A DNA stretch of 64,000 bases, from assembly GCA_002256115.1 (NCBI GenBank), contig NKIK01000010.1:1-64000 (forward strand), written 5' to 3'. The DNA is from Burkholderiales bacterium PBB3 (lineage in GTDB: Bacteria > Pseudomonadota > Gammaproteobacteria > Burkholderiales > Burkholderiaceae_C). A program made the position numbers and the translations under genes. The notes beneath the pieces were generated by a model that worked only from the letters and a program-made list of their open reading frames with translations, was not told the DNA's origin and did not search any database. Positions 1 through 8,585 of this stretch are shown piece after piece. Numbering within the stretch: the stretch's first letter is position 1; every line of letters starts with the position of its first letter.

Positions 1-795
1 GGTGGCGTGGCCGGAGATAAAGCCTTGGCTGACCAAGCGGGTGTAGTCCGCCTCGCGGCTTTGGCTTAAAGGCAGGGTTGCTTCCAGCTTGGCGATGCTG
101 GCTTGCACGGTGGCGGCCTCGGCCAGTTTGCGCTGGGATTCAGACTCCAGTTTGGAGAGCTTGGCGCGGATGTCCTGCCACTCAGCATTCAGTTGAGATT
201 GAAATTGGCTCTGGTCCATTACTAGTCCAATTGGCATTTCAGCCCGTGGATAGTGCGGGAGCAGCTTCTCTTTTGATAGCAAGTTCGAGGTTTGCGAAGG
301 CTGCAAGCGTTGCAGCAAAGCATGCGTACGCTGGGCTTCACTGTTAGCCGCCAGCAGTTGCTCTTGCACACTGGCGCTGTCTGCGCTGGCCATCGTGGCA
401 TCTAGCTCCACCAGCACTTGGCCTGCTTTTACTTTGTCACCGTCTTTCACCAACACCGCCTTCACCACACTGGCCTCCAGCGGCTGGATGATCTTGGTGC
501 GGTCGGAGACGATGATTCGCCCCGGTGCCACGGCCACAATGTCCACCTCACCGATACAGGCCCACAAGAGCGCCAACACAAACAGGCCCATCAGCACATA
601 GGCCAAGCGCCGGGGTGCAGGATGTACGGGCGTCTCTTGCAGACTCAGGGCCGCTGGCAAGAAGGCCACTTCATCGGCCAGGCGGGCTGGGCCTGCCAGC
701 TCCATGCGGTGTTGCCAGGCGGCACCCAGGATGGCTTTGTAGCGGGCCAAGAGTTCTAGGGTTGGGTGGGGCTGTGTTGTGTTGTTCGTACTCAT
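1..795 (-). CDS. HlyD-family membrane fusion protein of a type I secretion system (C-terminus outside the window)
   Basis: Periplasmic adaptor that would link an inner-membrane ABC exporter to a TolC-type channel. From the ATG at 795 the frame is open to the window edge. A cytoplasmic segment is followed by one membrane helix (around LMGLFVLALLWACIG), then a lipoyl/barrel half with the family pattern GRIIVSDRTKIIQPLEA and VKDGDKVKAGQVLVELDAT, then coiled-coil sequence. The start overlaps the stop of the upstream ABC transporter gene as ATGA, so the two are translationally coupled. Odd: a family A dispersed repeat (231-283) lies inside the coiled-coil region and is translated in frame, giving LLSKEKLLPHYPRAEMP. 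The exported substrate is not visible here. Family assignment is firm; the specific role is unknown. Confidence 0.9.
   Translation of the reverse strand, partial: MSTNNTTQPHPTLELLARYKAILGAAWQHRMELAGPARLADEVAFLPAALSLQETPVHPAPRRLAYVLMGLFVLALLWACIGEVDIVAVAPGRIIVSDRTKIIQPLEASVVKAVLVKDGDKVKAGQVLVELDATMASADSASVQEQLLAANSEAQRTHALLQRLQPSQTSNLLSKEKLLPHYPRAEMPIGLVMDQSQFQSQLNAEWQDIRAKLSKLESESQRKLAEAATVQASIAKLEATLPLSQSREADYTRLVSQGFISGHAT
231..283 (+). repeat. Family A dispersed repeat, copy 1 (inside hlyD-like gene)
   Basis: Contains the core GTGGATAGTGCGGGAGCAG at 246-264, preceded by a GGCATTTCAGCC-like arm and followed by TTTTGATAGCAA. The host gene is on the minus strand, so it reads the repeat in antisense, without a stop or frame change. 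Confidence 0.9.
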
Positions 796-3050
796 GCCAC
801 CACCTCTTCAGTCCGGCTGCCGTCTTGCATCGCCCACAGGTAGGCATACAGCCCCTCAGGTCTTTGCAGCAATTCGTTGTGGCTGCCGCTTTCCACAATC
901 TGCCCTTTGTCCATCACGATGATGCGGTGGGCATTGCGCACGGCAGACAGCCTGTGCGCAATGATCAGCACCGTGCGGCCTTTGCAGATGTGGGCCATAT
1001 TGCGCTGGATGATGGCCTCACTCTCATAGTCCAGAGCGCTGGTAGCCTCATCCAGTATCAAGATACGCGGGTTGGTGAACAGCGCTCTGGCAATGGCTAC
1101 GCGTTGGCGTTGGCCGCCAGACAGGCTGCTACCTTGCTCGCCCACCACGGTGTCATAGCCTTCAGGCAGTTCGCTGATGAACTCATGCGCACCCGCCAGT
1201 TGGGCCACGCGCATCACCGCCTCTAGCGGAGCAGCCGGGTCGGCAATGGCAATGTTCTCGCGGATCGAGCGGTTAAACAGCAGGTTCTCTTGCAAGACCA
1301 CACCCACTTGGCGGCGCAGCTGGGCGGCGTCGATGAGGCTGATATCGATTCCGTCTACCAGCAAGCGTCCGCCTTCCGGGCTGTACAGCCGCTGCACCAG
1401 CTTGGTCAGCGTGCTCTTGCCTGAGCCCGACCGGCCCACGATACCAATGACTTCACCGGGGGCAATGTCCAGGCTGATGCTGTTCAAGACTGGCGGTGCT
1501 TCTGGGCGGTACCTGAAAGTGACCGCATCCAGCGTGACGCGGCCTTTGAGGCTGGGTAGTTGTGCCGCGCTGCTAGGCGGCACTTCTGTGCGGGTGTTAA
1601 GAATGTCCCCCAGCCTTGCCACCGAGATCCCCGTTTGCTGAAAATCCGTCCACAGCTGCGCCATGCGCATGATGGGCTGACTGACCCGTCCGGCAAACAT
1701 ATTGAAGGCCACAAACTGACCCACAGTCAACTGGTTGTCCATCACCAAGTGCGCGCCATACCAAAGTGTGGCGGCATTCACCAGCTTGCCCACCAGGCTG
1801 ACACTCTCATGCGCCACGCTGGCCAGGTTCTGGGTCTTGAAGCTTGCCGACACATAGGCGGCCAGTTGCCCATCCCAGCGCTTGGCAAAACTGGGCTCTA
1901 GCGCCGTGGCCTTCACTGTCTGAATACCGGTGACGGTTTCTACCAGCATGGCCTGGTTCTCGGCACCACGGGCAAACTTCTCATCCAGCCTGGCGCGCAA
2001 GAGCGGCACCACGGCCAGACTGATGCCAAAGTACAGCGGCAGACTGACCAACACAATGAGGGTGAGCGGCACGCTGTAGAAGAACATGACCGCGATGAAG
2101 ACCACGGAGAACACCACATCCAGCAGCACCGTCATGGCATTGCCGGTTAAGAAGCTGCGAATGTTCTCCAGCTCGCGCACGCGGGCAATCGAATCCCCCA
2201 CTCGGCGCGCCTGAAAATAGGCCAAAGGCAAACCCACCAGATGGCGAAACAGTTTTGCCCCTAGCTCTACATCAATGCGGCTGGTGGTGTGGCTGAATAC
2301 ATAGCTGCGCAGGGCATTGAGCACCGACTCAAACACCACCACGATGACCAGACCGATGACGAGCACGTCCAAGGTTGTCATGCCCCTGTTCACAAGTACC
2401 TTGTCCATCACCACCTGAAAGAACAAGGGTGAGACCAGGCCAAAGAGCTGAAGTGCAAAACTGATGAGCAGTACCTCGCCCAATAGCTTGCGGTACTTCA
2501 CCAGGCTGGGAATGAACCAGGTGAAGTCGAACTTGGCCAGGGCCCCGGCCAGACTGGCGCGGCTGGTGATGAGGATGAGCTCACCGCTCCAGGCTTGGGC
2601 GAAGTCTGCGGCGGGCTGGATGGTGGGGGCGGAGGACGCTGGGCTTGAAGCTGAACCTGAGACATCTTGGTAGAGCACGCGCTGGCCGTCGCTTTGGGCG
2701 AGGATGACTACGTGGAGACTGGAATCCTCAGTACGCATCAGGGCCAAGGCGGGCAGGGGCAGCAGGCCCAGGCGGTCTACGGAGCTGCGGCTGCGTTTGG
2801 CTTTAAGGCCCAAGTGCTTGGCCGCCAGCAGCAAGTCGTCTACGGTGAGGGCGTGGTTGGGAGTAAGCCCAAGCTGGTGGGCCAGTGTGGCGGGGTCGGC
2901 GGCGACTTGGTGGAAGCGGGCCAGGGCGCACAGGGCGGCTAGGGCTGATAGACCAAAGGGCGCGGCGTGAGGCGCGGCCGATGTTGAAGAATCTGCGCGC
3001 GCGTTGGCGGGCTGCGCGTCTTGCAGGAGCGCTGTTGTGCTGGCTGACAT
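792..3050 (-). CDS. HlyB-type type I secretion ABC transporter with C39-like domain
   Basis: Inner-membrane ATPase and permease of a type I secretion system, 752 residues. Residues about 30-165 form a C39-peptidase-like domain: the layout matches HlyB (a conserved His in HVVIL) but the DCG-type cysteine motif is absent, so it should bind substrate rather than cleave it. An ABC membrane domain (about 180-470) follows. The ATPase domain has Walker A GRSGSGKST near 540, signature LSGGQRQRVA near 640, Walker B RILILDEATSALD, and the switch His in IIAHRLS. It overlaps the HlyD-like gene by ATGA. ATG start at 3050. A TolC-family gene at 19107-20954 could supply the outer-membrane channel, although it is not adjacent. 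Confidence 0.93.
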   Translation of the reverse strand: MSASTTALLQDAQPANARADSSTSAAPHAAPFGLSALAALCALARFHQVAADPATLAHQLGLTPNHALTVDDLLLAAKHLGLKAKRSRSSVDRLGLLPLPALALMRTEDSSLHVVILAQSDGQRVLYQDVSGSASSPASSAPTIQPAADFAQAWSGELILITSRASLAGALAKFDFTWFIPSLVKYRKLLGEVLLISFALQLFGLVSPLFFQVVMDKVLVNRGMTTLDVLVIGLVIVVVFESVLNALRSYVFSHTTSRIDVELGAKLFRHLVGLPLAYFQARRVGDSIARVRELENIRSFLTGNAMTVLLDVVFSVVFIAVMFFYSVPLTLIVLVSLPLYFGISLAVVPLLRARLDEKFARGAENQAMLVETVTGIQTVKATALEPSFAKRWDGQLAAYVSASFKTQNLASVAHESVSLVGKLVNAATLWYGAHLVMDNQLTVGQFVAFNMFAGRVSQPIMRMAQLWTDFQQTGISVARLGDILNTRTEVPPSSAAQLPSLKGRVTLDAVTFRYRPEAPPVLNSISLDIAPGEVIGIVGRSGSGKSTLTKLVQRLYSPEGGRLLVDGIDISLIDAAQLRRQVGVVLQENLLFNRSIRENIAIADPAAPLEAVMRVAQLAGAHEFISELPEGYDTVVGEQGSSLSGGQRQRVAIARALFTNPRILILDEATSALDYESEAIIQRNMAHICKGRTVLIIAHRLSAVRNAHRIIVMDKGQIVESGSHNELLQRPEGLYAYLWAMQDGSRTEEVVA

Positions 3051-3250
3051 GACCGTCCCTGACTGCGGGTGATAGCCCTTGTGACACAGGGCTGGGTTGA
3101 AAAGATGAGCGAGTATCCGCGAAGGGCGGAATAAACCAAGGCTCAGGCTTACTCAATTCTTGCGTTTATACACTTTTACAACACAAGGGGAGCGACGCAC
3201 GACCCGCAAGTTGTGTTCATGTGCCGCCGACTTTACCCATTGGTTTGCAG

Positions 3251-3309
3251 TGCCCAATAGGCTGTTCAGGCCGTGGATAGTGCGGGAGAAGCTCCTATTT
3301 ATATAGCAA
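3251..3309 (+). repeat. Family A dispersed repeat, copy 2
   Basis: Intergenic copy with core CCGTGGATAGTGCGGGAGAAG (one substitution against consensus) and an ATATAGCAA end. It finishes at the base before the TAG stop of the parA-like gene (stop at 3310-3312, minus strand), so it forms the start of that gene's 3' untranslated region. The rest of the gap 3051-3250 shows no gene. Confidence 0.88.
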
Positions 3310-4074
3310 CTACAGCAGAGAATCATGCAGCGCTACAAATTCCTGGGTCAGCTTGTGGCTGGGGTCCAGGAAGATCATGGGCAGGCCTTGCTCATGCGAT
3401 TCGCGGATGCGCACCGATGAGCCCAGGTAGGGTTCCAGCACCGGCAGACCCTCGTCGATCAGCTCTTGCACCAGGCGCTGGGGCAGGTTGGCCCGGGCCT
3501 GAAACTGGTTGACGATGATGCCCTCCACCTGCAGCTCGGGGTTGTGGTCGGCCTGGATTTCTTTCACATTTTCCAACAGCGTGTACAGCGCGCGGCGTGA
3601 GAAGTCGTCGCAGTCAAACGGAATCAGGCAGCCCTGGGCCGCGATCAGCGCGCTGCGGGTGTAAAAGTTAAGCGCTGGGGGCGTATCGATGTAGATCTGG
3701 TCGTAGTCTTCGGCCAAATGCTCCAGTGCATCGCGCAGCTTGTAGATCTTGTGGCGGCTTTCCAGCTTGCTGTGCAGCTCGTCTAGCAGGGGGCTCGACG
3801 GCATCACGTCCAGCCCCTCCCACTGGGTGGGCACGGTGTAGTCTTTGGCGGCCTTGTCGCGAATGGTGAACTTCAGGCTTTGCTCAAAAAACTCCGCCAC
3901 ATTGGGCATGTCTTCAGGCAAATCCGCACCCAGCAGGTAGCGGGTGGAGTTGCCCTGGGAGTCCAGGTCGATCACCAGCGTGCGCAGCCCTTGCCAGGCG
4001 CTGATGGCGGCCAAGTTACAAGTGATGGTGGACTTGCCGACACCACCTTTTTGATTGAAAACGACGTGCTGCAT
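3310..4074 (-). CDS. Orphan ParA/MinD-family ATPase
   Basis: Cytoplasmic P-loop ATPase of the ParA type, which usually positions DNA or protein cargo by dynamic binding to nucleoid or membrane. The N-terminus MQHVVFNQKGGVGKST carries the deviant Walker A motif with its signature lysine; a Walker A' region (LRTLVIDLDSQGNST) and IYIDTPPALNF follow. About 254 residues, a normal length for a small ParA without an N-terminal DNA-binding domain. I start it at the ATG at 4074, preceded by GAGGAAATGCC, rather than an upstream TTG at 4089. No parB gene or obvious parS cluster lies next to it, so its cargo is unknown. A perfect 12-bp palindrome (4108-4136) sits just upstream. Confidence 0.88.
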   Translation of the reverse strand: MQHVVFNQKGGVGKSTITCNLAAISAWQGLRTLVIDLDSQGNSTRYLLGADLPEDMPNVAEFFEQSLKFTIRDKAAKDYTVPTQWEGLDVMPSSPLLDELHSKLESRHKIYKLRDALEHLAEDYDQIYIDTPPALNFYTRSALIAAQGCLIPFDCDDFSRRALYTLLENVKEIQADHNPELQVEGIIVNQFQARANLPQRLVQELIDEGLPVLEPYLGSSVRIRESHEQGLPMIFLDPSHKLTQEFVALHDSLL

Positions 4075-4107
4075 GGCATTTCCTCGCAAGGGTCAAAGGG
4101 CTGGAGT

Positions 4108-4136
4108 GTAGCGGCGCGGGGTGACCGCGCCGCTAC
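4108..4136. promoter_or_regulatory. Perfect 12-bp inverted repeat upstream of parA-like gene
   Basis: GTAGCGGCGCGG (4108-4119) and CCGCGCCGCTAC (4125-4136) are exact reverse complements around GGTGA. It lies 34 bases upstream of the parA-like ATG and 60 bases past the M3 peptidase stop. No T-tract follows on either strand, so an operator or structured leader fits better than a terminator. Function is inferred only. Confidence 0.5.
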
Positions 4137-4194
4137 TGCGGTAACCGCCTAGGCACGCAATTTTCGGGCCGCTTCGGGTCGCATTAGGGCCGTA

Positions 4195-6231
4195 TTAGGG
4201 CTTGGCAGCCTGGCTCTTACCGGTGATTTCCAGGAAGAAAGCCTCGGGCGAAGGCTTGCGACCCAAAAAGGCTTGCACCAGCTCGGCTGGTGGGCGCTCG
4301 CCGCCGCTTTCCAAAATCAGCTTGCGGTACTTGGCACCTTTGGCGGTGTCCATCACATTGGCACCAAAGGCCGAGCGCATGTCCAGCGCCAGCACTTCAG
4401 ACCACATATAGCCGTAGTAGCCGGCCTGGTAGCCGCCCATCAGGTGGCCAAAGGCGGCGGGGAACAGCGTGCCCGGCTCATAGCCCAGCGGGGTTTTGCT
4501 GGCCAAGTCGATCCAAGCCTGCAGCGGGTCTACCGCCACGGGCGTGTGCAAGGACATGTCATAGGCCGCGAACAAGCGCTGGGTGGCATAGCGGCGGCCC
4601 TGGCCGAAGGCGCGTGATTCGTTCATGCGCGCGATCAGTTTGGCGTCAATCGGCTTGCAAGCAGCGCACACCGACGCAAACAGCGCCAGCGACTCGGGGC
4701 GGCGCGACCAGGCTTCGTACATCTGCGAAGGCGCTTCGACAAAATCACGCTTCACACCGGTACCGGCATTCAGCACATAGCGGGTTTTGGAGAGCACGCC
4801 ATGCATGATGTGGCCGAACTCGTGGAAGAGCGTGTCCAGCTCGTCCTGGTTAAAACCTTCACGGCTGAAATTGGTGACCAACACGGACACCGGCGTGCGC
4901 TTTTCCGCCAAAGAGACACCGCGCACCGGGAAGGCGGCGGCGTGTTTGAACTTGCCATCGCGCGGGAACAGGTCCAGGTAAAAGCTGGACAGGTACTGGC
5001 CAGTCTTGGCCTCCATCACGTCATAGCCACGCACATCAGGGTGCCACACCGCCAATGATTTGTTGGGCTGAAACTTCACGCCGTACAGCGTGGCGGTCAC
5101 CTTCATCATCCAGTCGATGGTGGGTTCGGTGGGGAACTGGGCGCGCACTTCGGCCTGGTCGACGCTGTAGCGGGCTTTCTTCAGGCGGGTCTGAAAGTAG
5201 GTGGTGTCCCAAGACTTGAGCACCGCATTGGCATCGCCGGTGAACTTGATTTTTTCTTGACGCAGCTCTTCAATCTCTTGGCGCTCCAGGGCTTCCACGC
5301 GGCCCTGCACATCGGCCAGGAAGCGGTTCACATCGGCAGCGTTGCCCGCCATCTTGCGCTTGAGCGCCCAGTCGGCAAAGCTGGTGTCGCCCATCAGCTT
5401 GGCCAGCTCCAGGCGCAGCACGGTGGCCTCTTTGAGCAGATCCAGATTCGCCTGGCCACCGCGTTGGCTAAAGGCCATGGCAAAGGTCTTGCGGGTGGAC
5501 TCCAGCTCAGCACCGCGCATGATCACATCTTGCTCGGGGTAGTCCAGGCCAAACACGTAGTTGCCTTGCGCGTCTTTGGCGCGGCTGGCCAATGCGGCAG
5601 CGGGCACGCCCTTGAGGTCGGCCTCAGAAAACGCCAGCTTGGTGGTCACATCACGGGTGTTGCGCTGAAAGTCTTGGGCCAGTTTGTCCAGGCGCTCAAA
5701 GATTTGCTTGGCACGCTCACGCGCGGGGCCGGCCAGGTTGACACCGCGCTCTTTGAAGTCGTCCAGAATGCTTTGGCGCGCCACGGCGTCAATGGCATTG
5801 CCGGTGCGCACCGCCTCTACGCGTTTGAACAGCGCCTCGCTCTGCAGGTACTCATTGGGCAGGGCCGACAGCTTCAGGTCACAAGCCTCAGCGGCTTGGC
5901 GCACCTCGGCATCGGGGCTGGTTTCCATCAGCAGGCCTATGGGGCCGCCAATGTCTTGCAGCACGATGTCCAGGCCGTTCCAAGCGGTGAGTACCGTCTT
6001 GGCAGTCGCCTTGTTCAAAGGCAAGGCCTTGAGGGCCTCAATGCGGGCTTTAGCGTCCGCCAAGCTGGCATCGCACAGGGCGGGTATTTGCGCCGCCGTG
6101 GGTTGCAAGATGCCGCCACGCGCTACGGCGGGCAGGGCACTTGGGCTGGGGCTTGTGTTCGATGGGGCGGCAAAGGCCGTTGGCAAGCATGCAGCAAGGC
6201 AGGCGGCCAACACGGTGGTGTGGAGTTTCAT
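4195..6231 (-). CDS. Exported M3-family zinc oligopeptidase
   Basis: Thimet/Dcp-type metallopeptidase that cleaves short peptides. The zinc motif HEFGH (in DTLFHEFGHIMHG) is present, with the downstream helix carrying ...EAPSQMYEAW as in family M3. I start it at the ATG at 6231 (AGGA seven bases upstream) rather than at an upstream alternative start; this gives an N-terminal signal peptide (MKLHTTVLAACLAACLPTAFA), so it should act in the periplasm, whereas many M3 enzymes are cytoplasmic. About 678 residues, full length for the family. It stands alone: the M48 gene upstream is separated by about 130 bases. Assignment of family and location is strong; peptide substrates are unknown. Confidence 0.9.
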   Translation of the reverse strand: MKLHTTVLAACLAACLPTAFAAPSNTSPSPSALPAVARGGILQPTAAQIPALCDASLADAKARIEALKALPLNKATAKTVLTAWNGLDIVLQDIGGPIGLLMETSPDAEVRQAAEACDLKLSALPNEYLQSEALFKRVEAVRTGNAIDAVARQSILDDFKERGVNLAGPARERAKQIFERLDKLAQDFQRNTRDVTTKLAFSEADLKGVPAAALASRAKDAQGNYVFGLDYPEQDVIMRGAELESTRKTFAMAFSQRGGQANLDLLKEATVLRLELAKLMGDTSFADWALKRKMAGNAADVNRFLADVQGRVEALERQEIEELRQEKIKFTGDANAVLKSWDTTYFQTRLKKARYSVDQAEVRAQFPTEPTIDWMMKVTATLYGVKFQPNKSLAVWHPDVRGYDVMEAKTGQYLSSFYLDLFPRDGKFKHAAAFPVRGVSLAEKRTPVSVLVTNFSREGFNQDELDTLFHEFGHIMHGVLSKTRYVLNAGTGVKRDFVEAPSQMYEAWSRRPESLALFASVCAACKPIDAKLIARMNESRAFGQGRRYATQRLFAAYDMSLHTPVAVDPLQAWIDLASKTPLGYEPGTLFPAAFGHLMGGYQAGYYGYMWSEVLALDMRSAFGANVMDTAKGAKYRKLILESGGERPPAELVQAFLGRKPSPEAFFLEITGKSQAAKP

Positions 6232-6365
6232 GGGAATCCTGGGTAAGGAAAGGGGGAAGAGCGGGCAGCGCCCCAGCCGCAGGGTAGGCGGCAGGGCTGC
6301 GTAAATTATAGGCAGCGCTTTGCCGCGCTCTGCCACGCTACGGGTGCTTCCCTAGGGGCCTGGCT

Positions 6366-8201
6366 TTACTGCTGCGCGCGCATCACCTGGTGGCGGTGCC
6401 AGTAGCGGTCCACCACCGCGTTAAAGTCGTCTTTCTGCTTGCCCAGCCCGCCGAGTTTGACCTTGGTGGTCTTGGCACCCACCAGGCCCTTTTCGTTCAA
6501 GGTCACGGTCAGGCTATCGCCAAAGCTGCTTTCGTTGTACTGCAGCGCCTTCACGCTATCCCAGGGGATCAACGCCTCATCCGCGGGCAGGATGCCCTGG
6601 TAGTTGACCTCGACTTGCGCGTTGTTGCGCAGCTTGTAGGCCACGGGTGGAAAGTACTTGAGTACATGCGCCAATTGCTCTTCATTGGCGGGCTCGTAGC
6701 GGTAGGCCAGGGCCATGTCGTGGTTGCTGGCGAACTGCTGCTCATAGGCATTCCACAGGCGGTCTTCAATGTCGCGGGCATCAATGATGTCATCGGCCCA
6801 GGTGCGCTTGGGTACCTCGGCCACCACCGCCCCATAGGCCGCAGGCTCCACCACGTGGCCGACCTTTTTCATGCGCTGCTCTAGTGGCGGGTGGCTGTCA
6901 AAGGGGTGCGGAATGTGCGCGGTGCGCATGTCGTCAAAAAACTCGTCGGAGGCAGCATACGGGTACAGGCCCTGCGCCACCTTGGCCCCAATACCCAGCG
7001 TGCCCTGGAGTTGGTTGTCGCTTTGGAACAGCGCGCTTTCGGTGTTGGCGCGGTAGTTGGCATAGGCCGAAATCTTGATCAGCGACTGGGCTATGGCCTG
7101 GGGCGACACCAGCTTGGCGGCCAGGTGGTCGGCGCGGAATTCGCGCTTGCGGCTGTCGGTCGACAAAGCCAACTGAAAAATCGTGCGATACAGCTGCATA
7201 AAAGGGTAGACCACCACGGTCAGGCCCCCAGTGCGCATGCCCTCCACGTACTGGTCGTACTGCAGCAGCTTAGGCCCCAAGAGCGCGCTGGCCTGGGTGT
7301 CACCCCCCCGAAAATGCGCCAGCTCATGGCCCAGCACGGCATCGGCCTCTTGGGTGCTCAGTACCCGCAGCAGCGGAATGCTCATGAACAAAGACCGCCC
7401 AGTCAGGGTTTTGCCGCCCACGGTAAGCGGTGCCTGGGTCACAAAGAAATTGGTGTCTATGCCCACCACGATATGGTCTGGCACCGGTGTGCGCATGCGG
7501 TCGGCCAAGTGTTTGATGCGGCGCAACAGCAGGGGCGCTTGGGCCTCGGTCAGCACCTCACCATCGACCCCATTGCTGCTCTGCGTTTTGTGAAAAATCT
7601 TGGCCACAATGGCCGCCACACCACCCAGCGCCAACAGGCCCGCCACCACAATGAGCTTGATGTAGTACTTATGCCATAAGAAAGCGGTCACCCAAAACGA
7701 CAGCCACACCGCAAAGAAACCCTGCAACACCACTGCCAGTGCGCTGGCCACCATCAGCACGCGCCAGCCCACCAAAAAGCTGCGGTACTGCAGCTTGCGG
7801 CTCTTAAACGCCAGCGCGCCCAGCCCCGCAATGCTGAGCATCAGCACCGCCCCCCCCACCAGAGACCAGCCCGCCGCCTTGCGCACATAGTGAAACTGCC
7901 AGGTCTCACCCCAGGGCTCGCACATCGCCTCACGGTAGTCTTGGGCCTCAGGCTCGTTGCTGGCGCAAATTTTGGAGAGCGGGCGCGCCCGGTAAAAATC
8001 CATGCGCTGCTGTCGCTCCTCAAAGCTAAGCGCAGTTTCTGTCTGAAAGCGCGCCTCCATGCTGCGCAAAAATGTCACATCGTCCGCGCGCTGCGCATAG
8101 CGCACAAAGCCATAAGTGAGCGCCGGTAATAAGAAAAGCGCCAGCGTAGCCAGGAGAGCGCTCTTGAACAGGTCACGGCGCAGGGTGGTGTGTGGGTCCA
8201 T
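6366..8201 (-). CDS. Membrane M48-family (HtpX/Ste24-like) metallopeptidase
   Basis: Integral membrane zinc peptidase, 611 residues. One N-terminal helix (residues about 12-34) is followed by a periplasmic loop with two cysteines, then further helices (about 115-200). The M48 catalytic motif HELAH occurs in DAVLGHELAHFRGGDTQAS, with the third ligand region STDSRKREFRADHLAAKL. A C-terminal cytoplasmic part of about 200 residues is not typical of HtpX and is unassigned. It could take part in membrane protein quality control, but that is inference from family. ATG start at 8201. Confidence 0.85.
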   Translation of the reverse strand: MDPHTTLRRDLFKSALLATLALFLLPALTYGFVRYAQRADDVTFLRSMEARFQTETALSFEERQQRMDFYRARPLSKICASNEPEAQDYREAMCEPWGETWQFHYVRKAAGWSLVGGAVLMLSIAGLGALAFKSRKLQYRSFLVGWRVLMVASALAVVLQGFFAVWLSFWVTAFLWHKYYIKLIVVAGLLALGGVAAIVAKIFHKTQSSNGVDGEVLTEAQAPLLLRRIKHLADRMRTPVPDHIVVGIDTNFFVTQAPLTVGGKTLTGRSLFMSIPLLRVLSTQEADAVLGHELAHFRGGDTQASALLGPKLLQYDQYVEGMRTGGLTVVVYPFMQLYRTIFQLALSTDSRKREFRADHLAAKLVSPQAIAQSLIKISAYANYRANTESALFQSDNQLQGTLGIGAKVAQGLYPYAASDEFFDDMRTAHIPHPFDSHPPLEQRMKKVGHVVEPAAYGAVVAEVPKRTWADDIIDARDIEDRLWNAYEQQFASNHDMALAYRYEPANEEQLAHVLKYFPPVAYKLRNNAQVEVNYQGILPADEALIPWDSVKALQYNESSFGDSLTVTLNEKGLVGAKTTKVKLGGLGKQKDDFNAVVDRYWHRHQVMRAQQ

Positions 8202-8585
8202 AAAGGGGGACCGATATGCAATTTATGGGCCGGGGTGAATTGGTAGATACCGGTGCCAGTTCGATTCGGTGAGTTCTGTTGTCCAGTGCCTGCTAAGGCT
8301 AAGAGAACTCGGTCTTGTGAGATGACTCAGTACTTGGGCTGGCGACAAACACCTAGCGGCATGGCGCTAGGGCTATTGGCCGTAGTTCAGAAACATAGGC
8401 TCGGTGTTTTGGCGTAGTTTTGTACAGCCGCTTTGCGGGCGAAGCTCGCAGGTCGATTTGATCCTTTATCGACATACCGTGGTGAAGTGACCACTTTCGA
8501 TTGACGCTCGGTAGACAACGATGAAGAATAGACATCGGGTGCAGTGCACACGCTTGTTCTTCAATTTTCACAAGGAGTCGATCCC
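8202..8585. other. Gene-poor interval with tRNA-Leu-like remnant
   Basis: No convincing gene. At 8229-8275 there is a tRNA-Leu-like fragment (GCCGGGGTG, GAATTGGTAGA, then GTTCGATTC) lacking the anticodon region. A 7-bp hairpin CCTAGCG/CGCTAGG lies at 8352-8371. The 3' end should hold the promoter of the TonB-like gene; AAGGAG lies about nine bases before its ATG. Confidence 0.4.

Noticed and set aside
525-1226. Long plus-strand open frame across the hlyD/hlyB region
   Set aside because: It is antisense to well-supported genes and its translation has no recognisable domain; high-GC antisense frames like this recur across the window (for example 5257-6246, 6891-7679, 13986-14630, 37649-38968, 54453-56501, 59407-60696).
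8353-8571. Minus-strand frame of 72 codons
   Set aside because: No ribosome site, no homologue recognised, and it covers the likely promoter of the TonB-like gene.
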